Shown here: piece after piece, positions 33,178-42,781 of the stretch
How the letters are laid out: the number at the start of each line of letters is the position of its first letter
Position numbering within the stretch: the first letter of the stretch is position 1
Source: Methanothrix harundinacea
GTDB taxonomy: Archaea > Halobacteriota > Methanosarcinia > Methanotrichales > Methanotrichaceae
Direction of reading: 5' to 3'
DNA: 64,000 nucleotides
NCBI GenBank assembly: GCA_002506535.1
Contig: DAXT01000010.1
Coordinates: forward strand, 1-64,000
The notes under the pieces: generated by a model
The model's input: only the letters and a program-made list of their open reading frames with translations
Told to the model about the DNA's origin: nothing
Databases searched by the model: none
Position numbers and translations under genes: made by a program

Positions 33178-34362
33178 TTGTGGACGGGGACGTTATTGAG
33201 GCTGAGATTGGGGCTATTATTGGTGCTAGGATCGCTGATTTTGTCCACACCGACCGCCTGGGGGGAGCCTGAAGAGGTCTGGAATACGACCTATGGCGGG
33301 CCGGGGCACGAGGTGGGGGGAATGATCTCGGAGGCTGGAGATGGAGGATACATACTGACCGGTATGACCGAGTCTTACGGGGCCGGGAATTGTGACCTAT
33401 GGATCTTGAAGATCGACTCAAACGGAAGCAGAGTCTGGGATCGGCCATTCGGAGGAACGGGGATCGATGTCGGCGTTGAAGTTCAGAAGACCTCTGATGG
33501 AGGGTATATAATCGCCGGCTATACCACCTCCGGCGGCGCGGGCGGCAAAGATGCGGTCCTCGTAAAGACCGATTCAAATGGAGATGCTGAATGGGAGAGG
33601 ACCTTCGGCGGCCGGGGCGACGATGTCGCCTCGTCAGTCCGGGAGGCTAAAGGTGGTGGATACGTCTTCGCAGGCTCTACCGACTCTTACGGCATTGGTA
33701 AGGGTGATGTCTGGCTCGTCAAGACCGACCGGTCGGGGGTGGAAGAATGGAACAGGACCTTTGGCGGGCCCGGCGATGACGAAGGGATGGCCATCGTGGA
33801 GGCCGAAGATGGAGGGTATCTCATCGCTGGCAGGACCGATTCCTACGGATCTGGTGGATACGACGGCTGGCTCGTCAAGACCGATACGCAAGGCAAGATA
33901 GAGTGGGAGAGAACCTTCGGGGGCCCCAAGCAGGACGGCTTCACCTCGATCGAGAAGGCCAGTGACGGCGGCTACGTCATCTGCGGATTTTCAAACTCGT
34001 TCGGCGCCGGAGATTTTGATGTATGGCTTATAAAGGTCGGCTCGGAGGGGGATCTAGAGTGGAGCACCACCTTTGGCGGACCAGCTGGGGATTTCGGAAA
34101 CTCGGTCAGGGGTTCGGATGATGGAGGCTACATCGTCGCGGGCTGGACTTCCCAGAGTGGCTCCAGGACGAGCCCTGACGAAGCCCTCCTCATAAAGGTC
34201 GACCCCAACGGGACGGAGGAATGGGAGAAGAGCATCGGAGGTGACGGAGTTTACAGCGGCATCTCTGCCATCCAGACGACAGATGGCGGTTACCTTCTAT
34301 CGGGCTTCTCGAATCGGCGTGGGGCCGGTGGGTTCGATTTCTGGGTGATGAAGTTGATCTGA
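33178..34362 (+). CDS. Secreted 7-repeat beta-propeller-like protein
   Basis: A 394-residue protein with a signal peptide (hydrophobic residues about 8-28) and seven repeats of about 50 residues. Each repeat has the pattern W-x-x-T-F-G-G-x-x-x-D, then D-G-G-Y-I-x-x-G, then D-x-W-L-x-K-x-D-x-x-G. Such repeats likely fold as a seven-bladed propeller on the cell surface. The TTG start follows GAGGTGAGAAG; AAATATAA at 33127-33134 is a possible TATA box. A paralogue lies tail-to-tail 15 bp away on the other strand. Binding partners are unknown; a role in the sheath or adhesion is only a guess. Confidence 0.8.
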   Translation: MWTGTLLRLRLGLLLVLGSLILSTPTAWGEPEEVWNTTYGGPGHEVGGMISEAGDGGYILTGMTESYGAGNCDLWILKIDSNGSRVWDRPFGGTGIDVGVEVQKTSDGGYIIAGYTTSGGAGGKDAVLVKTDSNGDAEWERTFGGRGDDVASSVREAKGGGYVFAGSTDSYGIGKGDVWLVKTDRSGVEEWNRTFGGPGDDEGMAIVEAEDGGYLIAGRTDSYGSGGYDGWLVKTDTQGKIEWERTFGGPKQDGFTSIEKASDGGYVICGFSNSFGAGDFDVWLIKVGSEGDLEWSTTFGGPAGDFGNSVRGSDDGGYIVAGWTSQSGSRTSPDEALLIKVDPNGTEEWEKSIGGDGVYSGISAIQTTDGGYLLSGFSNRRGAGGFDFWVMKLI

Positions 34363-34377
34363 AGATGCGGTGGCGAT

Positions 34378-35628
34378 CTACCTGATCTTTGCGAGCCATA
34401 GATCCGGACTTCCAGCAGAGGTCGTCCAGCCGGTGGTGACGTAGCTCCCATCCCCGGCGACCAATACCGACGACCCCTCCTCTCTCCCCGATTCTTTACG
34501 GACGACCTCCCACTCCTTCAGACCGGATCCGTCGGTCTTTATGAGCCAGGCGCTCGACTTTCCATCTGAACTCCGGCCTGCGACTATGAAGCCTCCGTCG
34601 CCGGTCTCCCTGACCGAGGTGGCCAGGTCGTAGCTGGTATCGCCGAAGCTGAAGATCTTGCCCCATATCGGGGTGCCGCTCCTATCTGTTCTGATCAGCC
34701 AGGCGTCGCCGACCGGGGGCGTGGCCGTTGGAGGGGTGTTCGCACCGCCTGCCAATATATATCCGCCATCTCTCGTCTGCTGGACCGATTGACCCATGTC
34801 ATCCTTCGACCCGCCGAAGGTCCCGTTCCACTGCTCGTTCCCATCGGAGTCGACCTTCAGGAGCCAGAGGTCCATACCGCCTCGGCCAAACGATTCTGTG
34901 AATCCCGCGATGATGTAACTGCCGTCGTCGGTCTCCTGTATTGAGCGGCCGCCGTCATCTTCTGCGCCTCCAAAGGTCCTGTTCCAGATCAGAGCGCCCA
35001 GAGAATCGGTCTTGACGAGCCAGAGATCCATGCCGCCAGAGCCGAAGGACTCGGTCTCCCCGAGGATGATGTATCCAGCGTCTCTCGTCCTTTGGACCGA
35101 GTAAGCCCAATCGTAGCCAGGGCCGCCGTAGGTCTCATTCCAGAGCTCTCTTCCCGTCGAGTCGGTCTTTATAAGCCAGACGTCGAAATCTCCGGCGCCA
35201 AAAGAGTTCGTTCCGCCTGCGATGGCGTAACCGCCGTCAACGGTCGCGACAACCGCCATAGCCTCCTCGTCGCCAGGCCCGCCAAACGTCTCGTTCCAGA
35301 CCTCTCTACCTTTCGAGTCGGTCGATAAAAGCCAGGCGTCGTATCCCCCTCCTCCGCGAGAGTTCGTCGCTCCGGCGATGATGTGCCCGCCGTCTCTCTT
35401 CTCCAGGATCGAGGTCCCCACTTCAAAGCCGGGGCCGCCGAAGGTCGAGCTCCAGACCTCCCCCTCGGTTTCAACGCCGCTAAAGGCGTAGAGGATGAAA
35501 AATAGCATCACCATCAGCGCAGCCCCCAGTATAAGGGGCTCTTCGCTGAACCTCGTGGAGGTGAAGTACTCCTTCGCTTTCAGGATTGGGCGCTTTATCG
35601 AGGATCCGATGGAGGGACGTTCGGGCAT
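34378..35628 (-). CDS. Membrane-anchored 7-repeat beta-propeller-like protein
   Basis: A 416-residue paralogue of the convergent neighbour. A cytoplasmic N-terminus of about 35 residues is followed by a single signal-anchor helix (about 35-50, LILGAALMVMLFFILYAF) and seven repeats of the FGGPG...DGGYIIAG...WLIKTDS type; the last two repeats are degenerate. The anchor distinguishes it from the secreted version. Repeats within the protein are similar enough to allow recombination. Function unknown. Confidence 0.8.
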   Translation of the reverse strand: MPERPSIGSSIKRPILKAKEYFTSTRFSEEPLILGAALMVMLFFILYAFSGVETEGEVWSSTFGGPGFEVGTSILEKRDGGHIIAGATNSRGGGGYDAWLLSTDSKGREVWNETFGGPGDEEAMAVVATVDGGYAIAGGTNSFGAGDFDVWLIKTDSTGRELWNETYGGPGYDWAYSVQRTRDAGYIILGETESFGSGGMDLWLVKTDSLGALIWNRTFGGAEDDGGRSIQETDDGSYIIAGFTESFGRGGMDLWLLKVDSDGNEQWNGTFGGSKDDMGQSVQQTRDGGYILAGGANTPPTATPPVGDAWLIRTDRSGTPIWGKIFSFGDTSYDLATSVRETGDGGFIVAGRSSDGKSSAWLIKTDGSGLKEWEVVRKESGREEGSSVLVAGDGSYVTTGWTTSAGSPDLWLAKIR

Positions 35629-35701
35629 CGCATACTCCTTAAGATGGGTTTTGATCAGATGAGTTTTATTCCATTAAAGTTTTTGGTCAGTTATCATCGT
35701 T

Positions 35702-35962
35702 TTATCCCGTTTCGGACGAGTCCCATTGGATCGAGGGCTTAAGCGGCTGAATCGTTCTCTTCTGGGGAGATTCTTCGTAGACGAATATGTCTTCGATCTT
35801 GACCCCGAAGATCCTCGCCATCTTGAAGGCGAGGTCTAAAGACGGGTTGTACTTTCCCTTCTCTATCGCGATTATCGTCTGCCTCGTCACCCCCAGCTCT
35901 TTTGCGAGCTGCTCCTGGGTCAGATCGTGAACCGCCCTGTAGACTTTGATCTTATTCTTCAT
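35702..35962 (-). CDS. XRE family HTH regulator (paired with DUF2178 protein)
   Basis: An 86-residue regulator starting MKNKIKVYRAVHDLTQEQLA with a canonical HTH (QEQLAKELGVTRQTIIAIEK) and a short C-terminal extension. This is the YozG/XRE-like type that is often encoded with a small DUF2178 membrane protein. It overlaps the upstream DUF2178 gene by 11 bp, so the two are translated together. It probably autoregulates the pair. Confidence 0.88.
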   Translation of the reverse strand: MKNKIKVYRAVHDLTQEQLAKELGVTRQTIIAIEKGKYNPSLDLAFKMARIFGVKIEDIFVYEESPQKRTIQPLKPSIQWDSSETG

Positions 35963-36362
35963 CGGAAGGCTCGTAACCGTATCTTCTGTTGTAGTATCCG
36001 TAGAGGAGGGAGTACAGGATCATCAAGGCGCAGGCCGAGAAGGCGAGGGCGAATCCGGCGTACATGTACTCTGGATGTTCGATCCTCAGGGCGATCAATA
36101 TTAGGCCAGAGAGAGCGCTGGCCGAGGCGAATACCGCTACGGCGACCTTCGATGCCTGCTCGCTCACCCTTGCGTCCCTCTCGTCTTCTTGGATCTCCGC
36201 GACGCTTCTTTTACAAATATAGAATAAAATCGCCCCTGGGGCGATGGAGATGATCACGAGCACGAAGTCAGCCATCGCTGCAAACCAGCCCGCCAGAGCC
36301 ACCGTCGCGACGATGATGATCAATCTGCAGATCCTGGAATCTCTCGCGTCCATCGGCATCAC
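35952..36362 (-). CDS. DUF2178 family membrane protein
   Basis: A 136-residue protein with four hydrophobic helices arranged in two pairs (about 13-29, 33-50, 73-91 and 98-120), separated by a charged EIQEDERDARVSE loop that is the family hallmark. The gene partners the overlapping XRE regulator, as in many archaea and firmicutes, where the membrane protein is thought to sequester or modulate the regulator. An alternative start lies three codons downstream (MDARDS). Confidence 0.8.
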   Translation of the reverse strand: MMPMDARDSRICRLIIIVATVALAGWFAAMADFVLVIISIAPGAILFYICKRSVAEIQEDERDARVSEQASKVAVAVFASASALSGLILIALRIEHPEYMYAGFALAFSACALMILYSLLYGYYNRRYGYEPSDEE

Positions 36363-36720
36363 GATGTAAATCTTCTATTACATTTGGTTATATAAACTTA
36401 ACTATTCATGTCCATATATCTTGATAAGACGAGGCTATCTGAGGTCGGATTCGCCTTTTGTTGTGAAATATTTTGCTGATGAAAACCGGCTGGTCGCCGA
36501 AGTCTGATGGTCGTTGTTGGGGAATATTCTTTACAGATAGTAAAGTTAATATAACATTATGTAATTCATGGGTGACATGGGGTGGGGGAGTTGGGGTTTT
36601 CGTCTTCACAGACCATTATCTGTGAAGCCGAGATAGAGGCGGCCTCTCCGAGGCCGGGAGCTGGGGCATGCCCACACGCCCAGCTCAATCCTCTCCATCC
36701 CTTTAGGTGAGGTGATACTG
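36363..36720. other. Spacer with two hairpins and a decayed 3' end of a TPR gene
   Basis: The first 240 bases are AT-rich and hold no gene. A perfect hairpin (CTTCACAGA/TCTGTGAAG) lies at 36604-36627. Bases 36624-36690 resemble the last codons and terminator hairpin of the downstream TPR genes (GAGCTGGG/CCCAGCTC at 36658-36686, with similar preceding sequence). This suggests that a further TPR paralogue once ended here. Confidence 0.5.
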
Positions 36721-38181
36721 TTGAGCGGATTGAACAATATCCTACCGGATTTTGGCATATGGGCCAGGTTCGCCATCATGTTGGCGGCCATGGCATCTCT
36801 TTGCATATGTGCTCTGGCGGAGGATGGGATCGAAGAGGACGATTCGGCAGAGAGCTGGTTCGAGAAGGGGGAGGAGCTGTCGATGAACGGCTCGACGGAG
36901 GAAGCCCTGGCAGCCTATGAGTGGGCCGTTGAACTTGACCCGGAGATGGCCGAGGCCTGGATCGGCAAAGGTTACGCCAAGAGCAGGCTCGCCTTTATCG
37001 ATAAGGACCCGGCCGGATACAACGAGTCTCTTCTCTCTTTTGAGAGGGCGATCGAGCTGAACCGGTCGCAAGCTCAAGCCTGGAATGGGAAGGGCACTGT
37101 TCTATCGATGATGGAACGGTACGAAGAGGCGGTCGAGGCGTACGGCGCCTCCCTGGAGATAGACCCTCTGCAGCCCTGGGTCCTCGTCGGAAAGGCGAAC
37201 GCTTTATGGAAGCTTGGAAGGCATGATGAGTCGATAGCGGCCAGCGACGAGGCGATAGATGCCGCCTTCGAGACCGTCGAGAAGGCGTTCGTATGGTTTG
37301 AAAGGGCTCATCTATTCGCGGAAGATGGCGACTACAACGGGACGATGGAGGCTCTGAATCGGGCCACCGAGCTGGCGCCCGATGATAAAAACTTCTGGAT
37401 CAACGGGGGCGTTCTCCTGTCGGCTCATCTGGGAAGGTACGAGGAGGCCCTCACCTACATCGATAGAGCCCTGGAGATCGATCCAGAATATGTCGACGCC
37501 TGGTTCTCCAAGGCCCAGATTCTGGGGCCCAGCCTGGGCAGGTATAATGAGTCCCTCGAAGCCTGTGAGAGAGCCATAGATATCGATCCCGAAGATCCCG
37601 ACACCAGGCGTTTGAAGGGCCTCATCCTTATGAACATGGGAAGGGACGCGGAGGCCCTGGCGGCCTTCGAGGAGGCGATAGAGCTTGATCCCCAGAATGG
37701 GTATGCTTGGCATCTGAAGGGCAGTTTGCTTCAGCGTCTCGGCCGCGAAAGCGAGGCTGAGGCGGCTTTAGCCAGGGCTGAAGAGCTAGGGTTCACATCG
37801 CCTATTGCAGGGATCCTCGCCATCACCGATATCAGCGCTGCGGGCGAGGATGAGTTCGTCGAGATCGCGAACAACCTAGACGATGCCGTAAACCTCAAAG
37901 GATGGACCCTGGTCGTCGACGGGGACGAGACGAAGTCCGTCGTCCTTCCCGAGTACATCCTGGAGCCGGCGGCTAAGGTGAGAGTCCACTTCGGTGCGGG
38001 TGAGAACTCCGGGACCGACCTATTCATGGAGAGTGGGATCGCCCTTAACGACGATGCTGCGAGCGTCACCCTGAGGGACGGGGCCGGGAGGGAGGTATCG
38101 TTTCTGGGATTTGAAAACCTCCCGGATGGCAGAGTCGTGGGGACGAGGGGCAGCGGGGAGTTTGAGTATCAGCCTTCGTGA
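36721..38181 (+). CDS. Secreted TPR protein with C-terminal lamin-tail-like domain
   Basis: About 486 residues from the TTG at 36721, chosen for the AGGTGAGG sequence upstream (GTG at 36712 is an alternative). A signal peptide (hydrophobic stretch IWARFAIMLAAMASLCICALA) is followed by roughly eight TPR units of about 34 residues (for example W-x-x-K-G-x-x-L and A-L-x-A-Y-E-x-A-x-E-L-D-P). The last 110 residues form a lamin-tail-like beta domain (ITDISAAGEDEFVEIANN ... SVTLRDGAGREV). It is the first of four tandem TPR genes and the only one with this extra domain. Extracytoplasmic scaffolding is likely. Confidence 0.8.
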   Translation: MSGLNNILPDFGIWARFAIMLAAMASLCICALAEDGIEEDDSAESWFEKGEELSMNGSTEEALAAYEWAVELDPEMAEAWIGKGYAKSRLAFIDKDPAGYNESLLSFERAIELNRSQAQAWNGKGTVLSMMERYEEAVEAYGASLEIDPLQPWVLVGKANALWKLGRHDESIAASDEAIDAAFETVEKAFVWFERAHLFAEDGDYNGTMEALNRATELAPDDKNFWINGGVLLSAHLGRYEEALTYIDRALEIDPEYVDAWFSKAQILGPSLGRYNESLEACERAIDIDPEDPDTRRLKGLILMNMGRDAEALAAFEEAIELDPQNGYAWHLKGSLLQRLGRESEAEAALARAEELGFTSPIAGILAITDISAAGEDEFVEIANNLDDAVNLKGWTLVVDGDETKSVVLPEYILEPAAKVRVHFGAGENSGTDLFMESGIALNDDAASVTLRDGAGREVSFLGFENLPDGRVVGTRGSGEFEYQPS

Positions 38182-38227
38182 CCATAGCCCGAAAAATATT
38201 ATGGATAAGAGAGCGGAGTGGGTTGAT

Positions 38228-39667
38228 TTGAAAGGAAAAACTGGATCGTTGGGCACGGGGACCAGCCTTGCCATAGTCTTCGCGGCTCTGGCGATGCTCT
38301 GCGCTCCCGCCGGAGCGCAAGAGGAGACCGTCGACTTTTGGATGAATAGGGCCCAGGAGCTTTACCACAACGGCTCCATCGAGGAGGCGATCTCAGCTTA
38401 CGATGAAGCCCTGAATATCGATCCTGAGAACGAGACGATCCTCATCCGAAAGGCCTTCGAGCTCATGGTCGTGGGAAAGGTGAACGAGTCTGCCGAGACC
38501 TACGAGAAGGCCCTCGTCCTTCTGGATGAAGACCTGGAGGAGGACCCCGGCGACGCCAACGCCTGGCAAGATAAAGCCCGGGTTCTGAGAAGTCTTAACA
38601 GACCTGAAGAGGCCGCCCAGGCGTATGAAGAGGCCCTGGGCGCCTACGACCAGAGGATCGAGGCGGACCTAGAGGACGCCGACGCCTGGATGGGCAGGGC
38701 CAACGTTCTTTTAAACCTCGGCCGGTGGGATGAGGCCTCCGCGGCCTACGACAAGGTCACGGAGCTGAAAACCCTGGACTACAACGTCTGGTGGAGAAAG
38801 GCCGAGGTCATAAGCGCCATAGGTGACATGAACGAGTCCGTCGAGGCCTATGATAGGGCCATCAGCCTGATACCTGCAAACGATACTGCTGAGCTCGCCC
38901 TGGCCTATGCTGCCAAGAGCGAGGATCTGGCGGTTGCAGAGAGATGGGAGGACGCCCTGGAGGCGGTCGATAAGTCTCTTGAGCTGAACCCCAAGAGCGG
39001 CACCTGGTGGCACTTCAAGGCTTTTATTTTGACGGAGCTGGAGAGGAAGGAAGAGGCTCTGGCGGCCTTCGATGAGGCGATCAGGCAGAACCCCGAGGAT
39101 GTCAGCAGCTTGCAGTGGAAGGCGAGCCTCCTCGTCGAGATGAAGAGGTACGACGAGGCCCTGGAGGCTTACGACGAGGCCCTCGACCTGATCTCGGAGA
39201 GCGATACGGAGACCCTGGCCCAGACCTGGCTTTCCAAGGGGACGGCCCTGAAGAAGACCGGGAAGCAAGGAGAGGCGACGGAGGCCTTCGCGAGGTCGCT
39301 GGCGCTTTACGAAAAGGCCATATTGGAGGATCCCGGCGACGTCGTCCTGCTCCAGACGAGAGGCAGAGCCCTCTACGAGCTCGGAAGGTACGACGAGGCC
39401 TTGGAGGTCTATGATCAAATCCTCGGATCCTCTCCCGGCGTCGAACCCCACATATTCGATACCACCGCCTGGATAGGCAGGGGCGACGCCCTGCGGGCTC
39501 TTGGCAGAAACCAGGAGGCCTTGGATGCATACAACAAGGCCATCGAGCTAGGCCCGCATTGGAGCAATGCCTGGTACGGCAGGGGTGAATCCCAGAGGGC
39601 GCTCGGCCAGGTTTACAACGCCACCATGTCGCTTCTGGTGGCCGATAAGCTGGGGTACGAGATGTGA
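38228..39667 (+). CDS. Secreted TPR protein
   Basis: About 479 residues from a TTG start within the block GGAGTGGGTTGAT-TTG that recurs before the next two TPR genes; an upstream ATG at 38111 would overlap the preceding gene. A signal peptide (SLAIVFAALAMLCAPAGAQ) precedes about ten TPR units with consensus A-x-x-A-Y-D-x-A-L/I. The 3' end forms a hairpin (AGCTGGG/CCCAGCT, 39648-39675) like those of its paralogues. It likely arose by tandem duplication. Confidence 0.8.
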   Translation: MKGKTGSLGTGTSLAIVFAALAMLCAPAGAQEETVDFWMNRAQELYHNGSIEEAISAYDEALNIDPENETILIRKAFELMVVGKVNESAETYEKALVLLDEDLEEDPGDANAWQDKARVLRSLNRPEEAAQAYEEALGAYDQRIEADLEDADAWMGRANVLLNLGRWDEASAAYDKVTELKTLDYNVWWRKAEVISAIGDMNESVEAYDRAISLIPANDTAELALAYAAKSEDLAVAERWEDALEAVDKSLELNPKSGTWWHFKAFILTELERKEEALAAFDEAIRQNPEDVSSLQWKASLLVEMKRYDEALEAYDEALDLISESDTETLAQTWLSKGTALKKTGKQGEATEAFARSLALYEKAILEDPGDVVLLQTRGRALYELGRYDEALEVYDQILGSSPGVEPHIFDTTAWIGRGDALRALGRNQEALDAYNKAIELGPHWSNAWYGRGESQRALGQVYNATMSLLVADKLGYEM

Positions 39668-39722
39668 TCCCAGCTCAAATTTTATGGTAGTTTTTGAAGG
39701 ACGAAAAGTGGAGTGGGTTGAT

Positions 39723-40766
39723 GTGAACGGAAAAACAGGACTGTTGGCAGCCCTCGGTGGGCTGCTGAGATTTGGAGCAGGCATGAGGTCCGCTCTTGCG
39801 CTGATCGCCCTGGCTGCGCTTTGCAGCTGTACCTTGGCGCAGGAGAAGACAGCAGAGGACTGGATCGAAATGGGCGAGGAGCTCCTTTTCAACGGCTCTC
39901 TGGAAGAATCGGTTGAGGCCTTCGATAAAGCGATCGAGGTCGATCCCCAGAACGCCGAGGCCTGGCGGTACAAGGCTCTCATCTTTCGGGATCAGGGCGA
40001 GTATGATGAGGCGATCGCAGCCTTCGACAAGGCCATCGAAATCGACTCCCAGGACACCAGGACCAAGATGTATAAGGCGAGCCTTCTCATAATAATGGGC
40101 AGGCAGGCCGAGGCCCTGGAGATATTCGACGAGTCCACAGCTGAGGTCCCGAAAGACCCCGACGAGAGGTTCTGGCAGAGCAGCGCCTGGCGGAGCAAGG
40201 GGAACGTATTTGCCGAAAAGGGGCTCTGGAACGAGGCCCTCACCGCCTACGATCGGGCGATAGAGCTTGGTTCTGGCGACCCACTAGCCACTTATGCCGC
40301 CTCGTCCAACAAGGGCCGCGTCCTCAACAAGCTTGGAAGATACGAAGAGGCGGTCGAAGCCTGCGATAGGGCACTGGGTGCCTACAATGAGAGCCCCGCC
40401 ATGATCGGCGGCGAGCCTTTGCTCTGGAAGGGCGATGCCCTGGAGGGTCTGGGGAGAGATGATGAGGCAGCCCGAGCTTATGAGCAAGCGGCAGCGGCCT
40501 TCGAGCTCGATACCTCCGCATATCCGCAGATAGCGAAGTTTTGGTTGTTCTTGGCCCGCGCCCAGGATGGTATGGGCAGACACGGGGAGGCGGACGCATC
40601 CTACGAGCGGGCGGTCGTGGCCTTCGAGGATGAGATCGAGACCCACGCCGAGTCTTCAAACGTCTGGAGGTATCAGTGGATGGGCGAGGCCCTGGAGGCT
40701 CTAGGTCGCGATTCCGAAGCGGAGGCGGCATACGCCAGGGCCGGGGAGCTGGGGTATGTAGGCTGA
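39723..40766 (+). CDS. Secreted TPR protein
   Basis: About 347 residues from the GTG at 39723 (same context as the neighbouring paralogues; an ATG at 39684 would add 13 residues that look like the duplicated leader). The signal peptide (SALALIALAALCSCTLAQ) contains a cysteine, but the context is not a clear lipobox. About seven TPR units follow, ending ARAGELGYVG. The stop codon lies inside a terminator-like hairpin (40746-40784). Confidence 0.8.
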   Translation: MNGKTGLLAALGGLLRFGAGMRSALALIALAALCSCTLAQEKTAEDWIEMGEELLFNGSLEESVEAFDKAIEVDPQNAEAWRYKALIFRDQGEYDEAIAAFDKAIEIDSQDTRTKMYKASLLIIMGRQAEALEIFDESTAEVPKDPDERFWQSSAWRSKGNVFAEKGLWNEALTAYDRAIELGSGDPLATYAASSNKGRVLNKLGRYEEAVEACDRALGAYNESPAMIGGEPLLWKGDALEGLGRDDEAARAYEQAAAAFELDTSAYPQIAKFWLFLARAQDGMGRHGEADASYERAVVAFEDEIETHAESSNVWRYQWMGEALEALGRDSEAEAAYARAGELGYVG

Positions 40767-40784
40767 CCCCAGCTCAAATTTTTT
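40746..40784 (+). terminator. Hairpin plus T-run ending the third TPR gene
   Basis: A perfect 10-bp stem GAGCTGGGGT/ACCCCAGCTC (40746-40755 with 40766-40775) with a 10-nt loop is followed by AAATTTTTT. The TGA stop codon is part of the structure. Near-identical stems occur at 41969-41998 and, weaker, at 39648-39675 and 36658-36686. Confidence 0.65.
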
Positions 40785-40821
40785 GGTGATTATTGATGGA
40801 TAAAATGTGGAGTGGGTTGAT

Positions 40822-41989
40822 TTGAAAGGAAAAACTGGATCGTTGGCGGCCCTTGGTGGGCCGCTGAATTATGGAGCGGGAACCAGGCTCGCCTTGGCCT
40901 TTGCAGCTCTGGCAGTGCTGAGTCTGGCTGCCCTCGGCTTTTGCGCCGCTTCCCAAGAAGATACGGCAGACTATTGGGTCAAGAAGAGCGAGGAGCTTTT
41001 CGTCAACGGCTCTTACGACGAATCTGTCCAGGCCTTAGATAAGGCCCTGCAGATAGAGCCGGAGACCGCCAACCTTTGGCAGACCAAAGGCTCGTTATTG
41101 GCGCTCATCGGCATGGAGGACGAGGCCCTTATAGCCTATCAAAGGGCCCTGGATCTCTTCGACCTGACCATCGAGGGGAACCCTGAAGATGCTGAAGCCT
41201 GGTTTCTCAAAGGCCCATCTCCTCGGATCGATGAACCGCCTGGAAGAGGCCGTCAAAGCCTACGATGAGGCCATCGAGCTCATCGAGCTATTCCCTCAGG
41301 AGAATACGGGCTCCTTTATCGCATGGTCGGCCTGGAGGAGTAAAGCAGATGTTTTGATGCAGCTTGGAAGATACGATGAATCCATTGAGGCTTATGACAG
41401 GGCAATAGTGCAGATACCCGCCAACGATACCGATCTGCAGGCCGTTGTCTACAGCACCAAGGGTATATCACTTAACAATCTTGGCAGATACGAGGAGGCC
41501 CTCGAAGCCTACGATAAAGCCCTGGAGATCTCTGACGAGGGATCTCACGCATACCTGCCCACCCTGCAAAACAAGGGAATGCTCCTATTGGAGATGGGCA
41601 GTTACGAAGAGGCGATCGAGACCTTTGATGAAGTCATCGAGATGGACCCGGGCTTCGCGGGTTGGTACGGCAAAGGCAAGGCTCTGAAGGCTCTGGGCAG
41701 GTACAACGAGTCCATCGTAGCCTTCGATAAATCTCTCGAGCAGTATCCCGATAATCCCTTGGTCTGGGTAGATAAAGGTGAAGTCCTGCAGGCATTGGGA
41801 AGTCACGAAGAGGCCTTGAGAGCTTATGACGAAGCCATCGAAACCGCAAGATCTTCGCCATTTTTCATAGATGAAGGGACATCGGCCAAAGCCTGGCATA
41901 ACAAAGCCCTTTCTCTGAAGGCGCTGGGCCGCGATTCTGAGGCTGATGCCGCCTTCGCCAGGGCCAGGGAGCTGGGGTACGTAGGCTGA
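40822..41989 (+). pseudogene. Secreted TPR protein gene with one internal frameshift
   Basis: The frame from the TTG at 40822 (a GTG at 40807 is also possible) encodes a signal peptide and about four TPR units, then breaks near residue 130 at AWFLKG. The next frame (41189-41989) continues at once with AHLLGSMNRLEEAV and five or six further TPR units to ARELGYVG. Removing one G from AAAGGCCC at about 41207-41214 makes a single 388-residue protein like its paralogues. It may be a real lesion or a sequence error. The 3' end has the shared hairpin. Confidence 0.75.
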
Positions 41990-41998
41990 CCCCAGCTC
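41969..41998 (+). terminator. Hairpin ending the fourth TPR gene
   Basis: Stem GAGCTGGGGT/ACCCCAGCTC (41969-41978 with 41989-41998) with a 10-nt loop, followed by a T-rich stretch. It has the same stem sequence as the one at 40746-40775, so it was copied with the gene. Confidence 0.6.
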
Positions 41999-42161
41999 AC
42001 GTTTCTTTCTTGTCCTCGGACCCTGGGCTCCGGGCCGAAGCCGCGATGGTTTGGCGAGATCTTCGAGGACGATACGACTCGTTCACGAAGTCCGGCCAAA
42101 ACTTCAATTTTTGCGGACTTCGGTCGGATGGTTCGGGCCGGCTTTAGGGGAGTCTAGATCG

Positions 42162-42744
42162 ATGAAGATGCTGATCGGTTTACTGATAGTCTTTCAGATC
42201 TCTACCAGCTGTGCGGTAGCGGTTGGTGATCTATCTAGCACCTGGCTGATCGGCTACGAATTAGAAGGCGGAAACGACGGAGGACCTTTGGCTCGCGGCA
42301 GTGTCGCCTCCATCTCCGAAGCCGGCTCCACCCTCTGCGGAAGATCGACCTTCGGCGAACGAAACGACGGCTTTCTGATAGGCCTGGCGGAGGGGAGGTG
42401 CATCGACATAGCCATCACATTTCGTCGCAGCCCCATCATCTTCGTCAGGCTGGTGGGCGGTTTTGACTCTAACGAAATACAGGGCAGATTTTTCGGCTTA
42501 CTCCTCCGATGGAGATTTCTGGATGGGGAATTTTTCGGCGAGGCGGGCTGGCCCTGGTGAGGGTCGTGCGAGCTACGCCGAAGACGCTGATTTGGTTCCA
42601 AAGCCCACCGCCTTCATAGATCCGGAGGCGATTTGGAGTGAGCAGCAGGGCAAAGAAAGGAGAGACTCCTTCGAGATCAACTACTCCAGAGATACGGTTC
42701 TCATGTGCAGAAACAAGCCGATGATCTGGCAGTGGTGGCTCTAG
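42162..42744 (+). pseudogene. Small secreted protein gene with one frameshift, unknown family
   Basis: ATG at 42162 opens a signal peptide (MKMLIGLLIVFQISTSCAVAV) and a beta-rich domain (SIAEAGS- and GFLIGLAEGRC-like strands), reaching IQGRFF near residue 110. The natural continuation (SAYSSDGDFWMGNFSARRAG ... MIWQWWL, stop at 42744) is in the next frame. Deleting one T from the T5 run near 42490 joins them into about 193 residues. It is either a recent pseudogene or a homopolymer error. A 9-bp dyad CGAAGTCCG/CGGACTTCG lies upstream near 42078-42115. No family recognised. Confidence 0.55.
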
Positions 42745-42781
42745 CAGGGGCGGAGCAGGCTTGGATCGGATGGAGCCGAAC

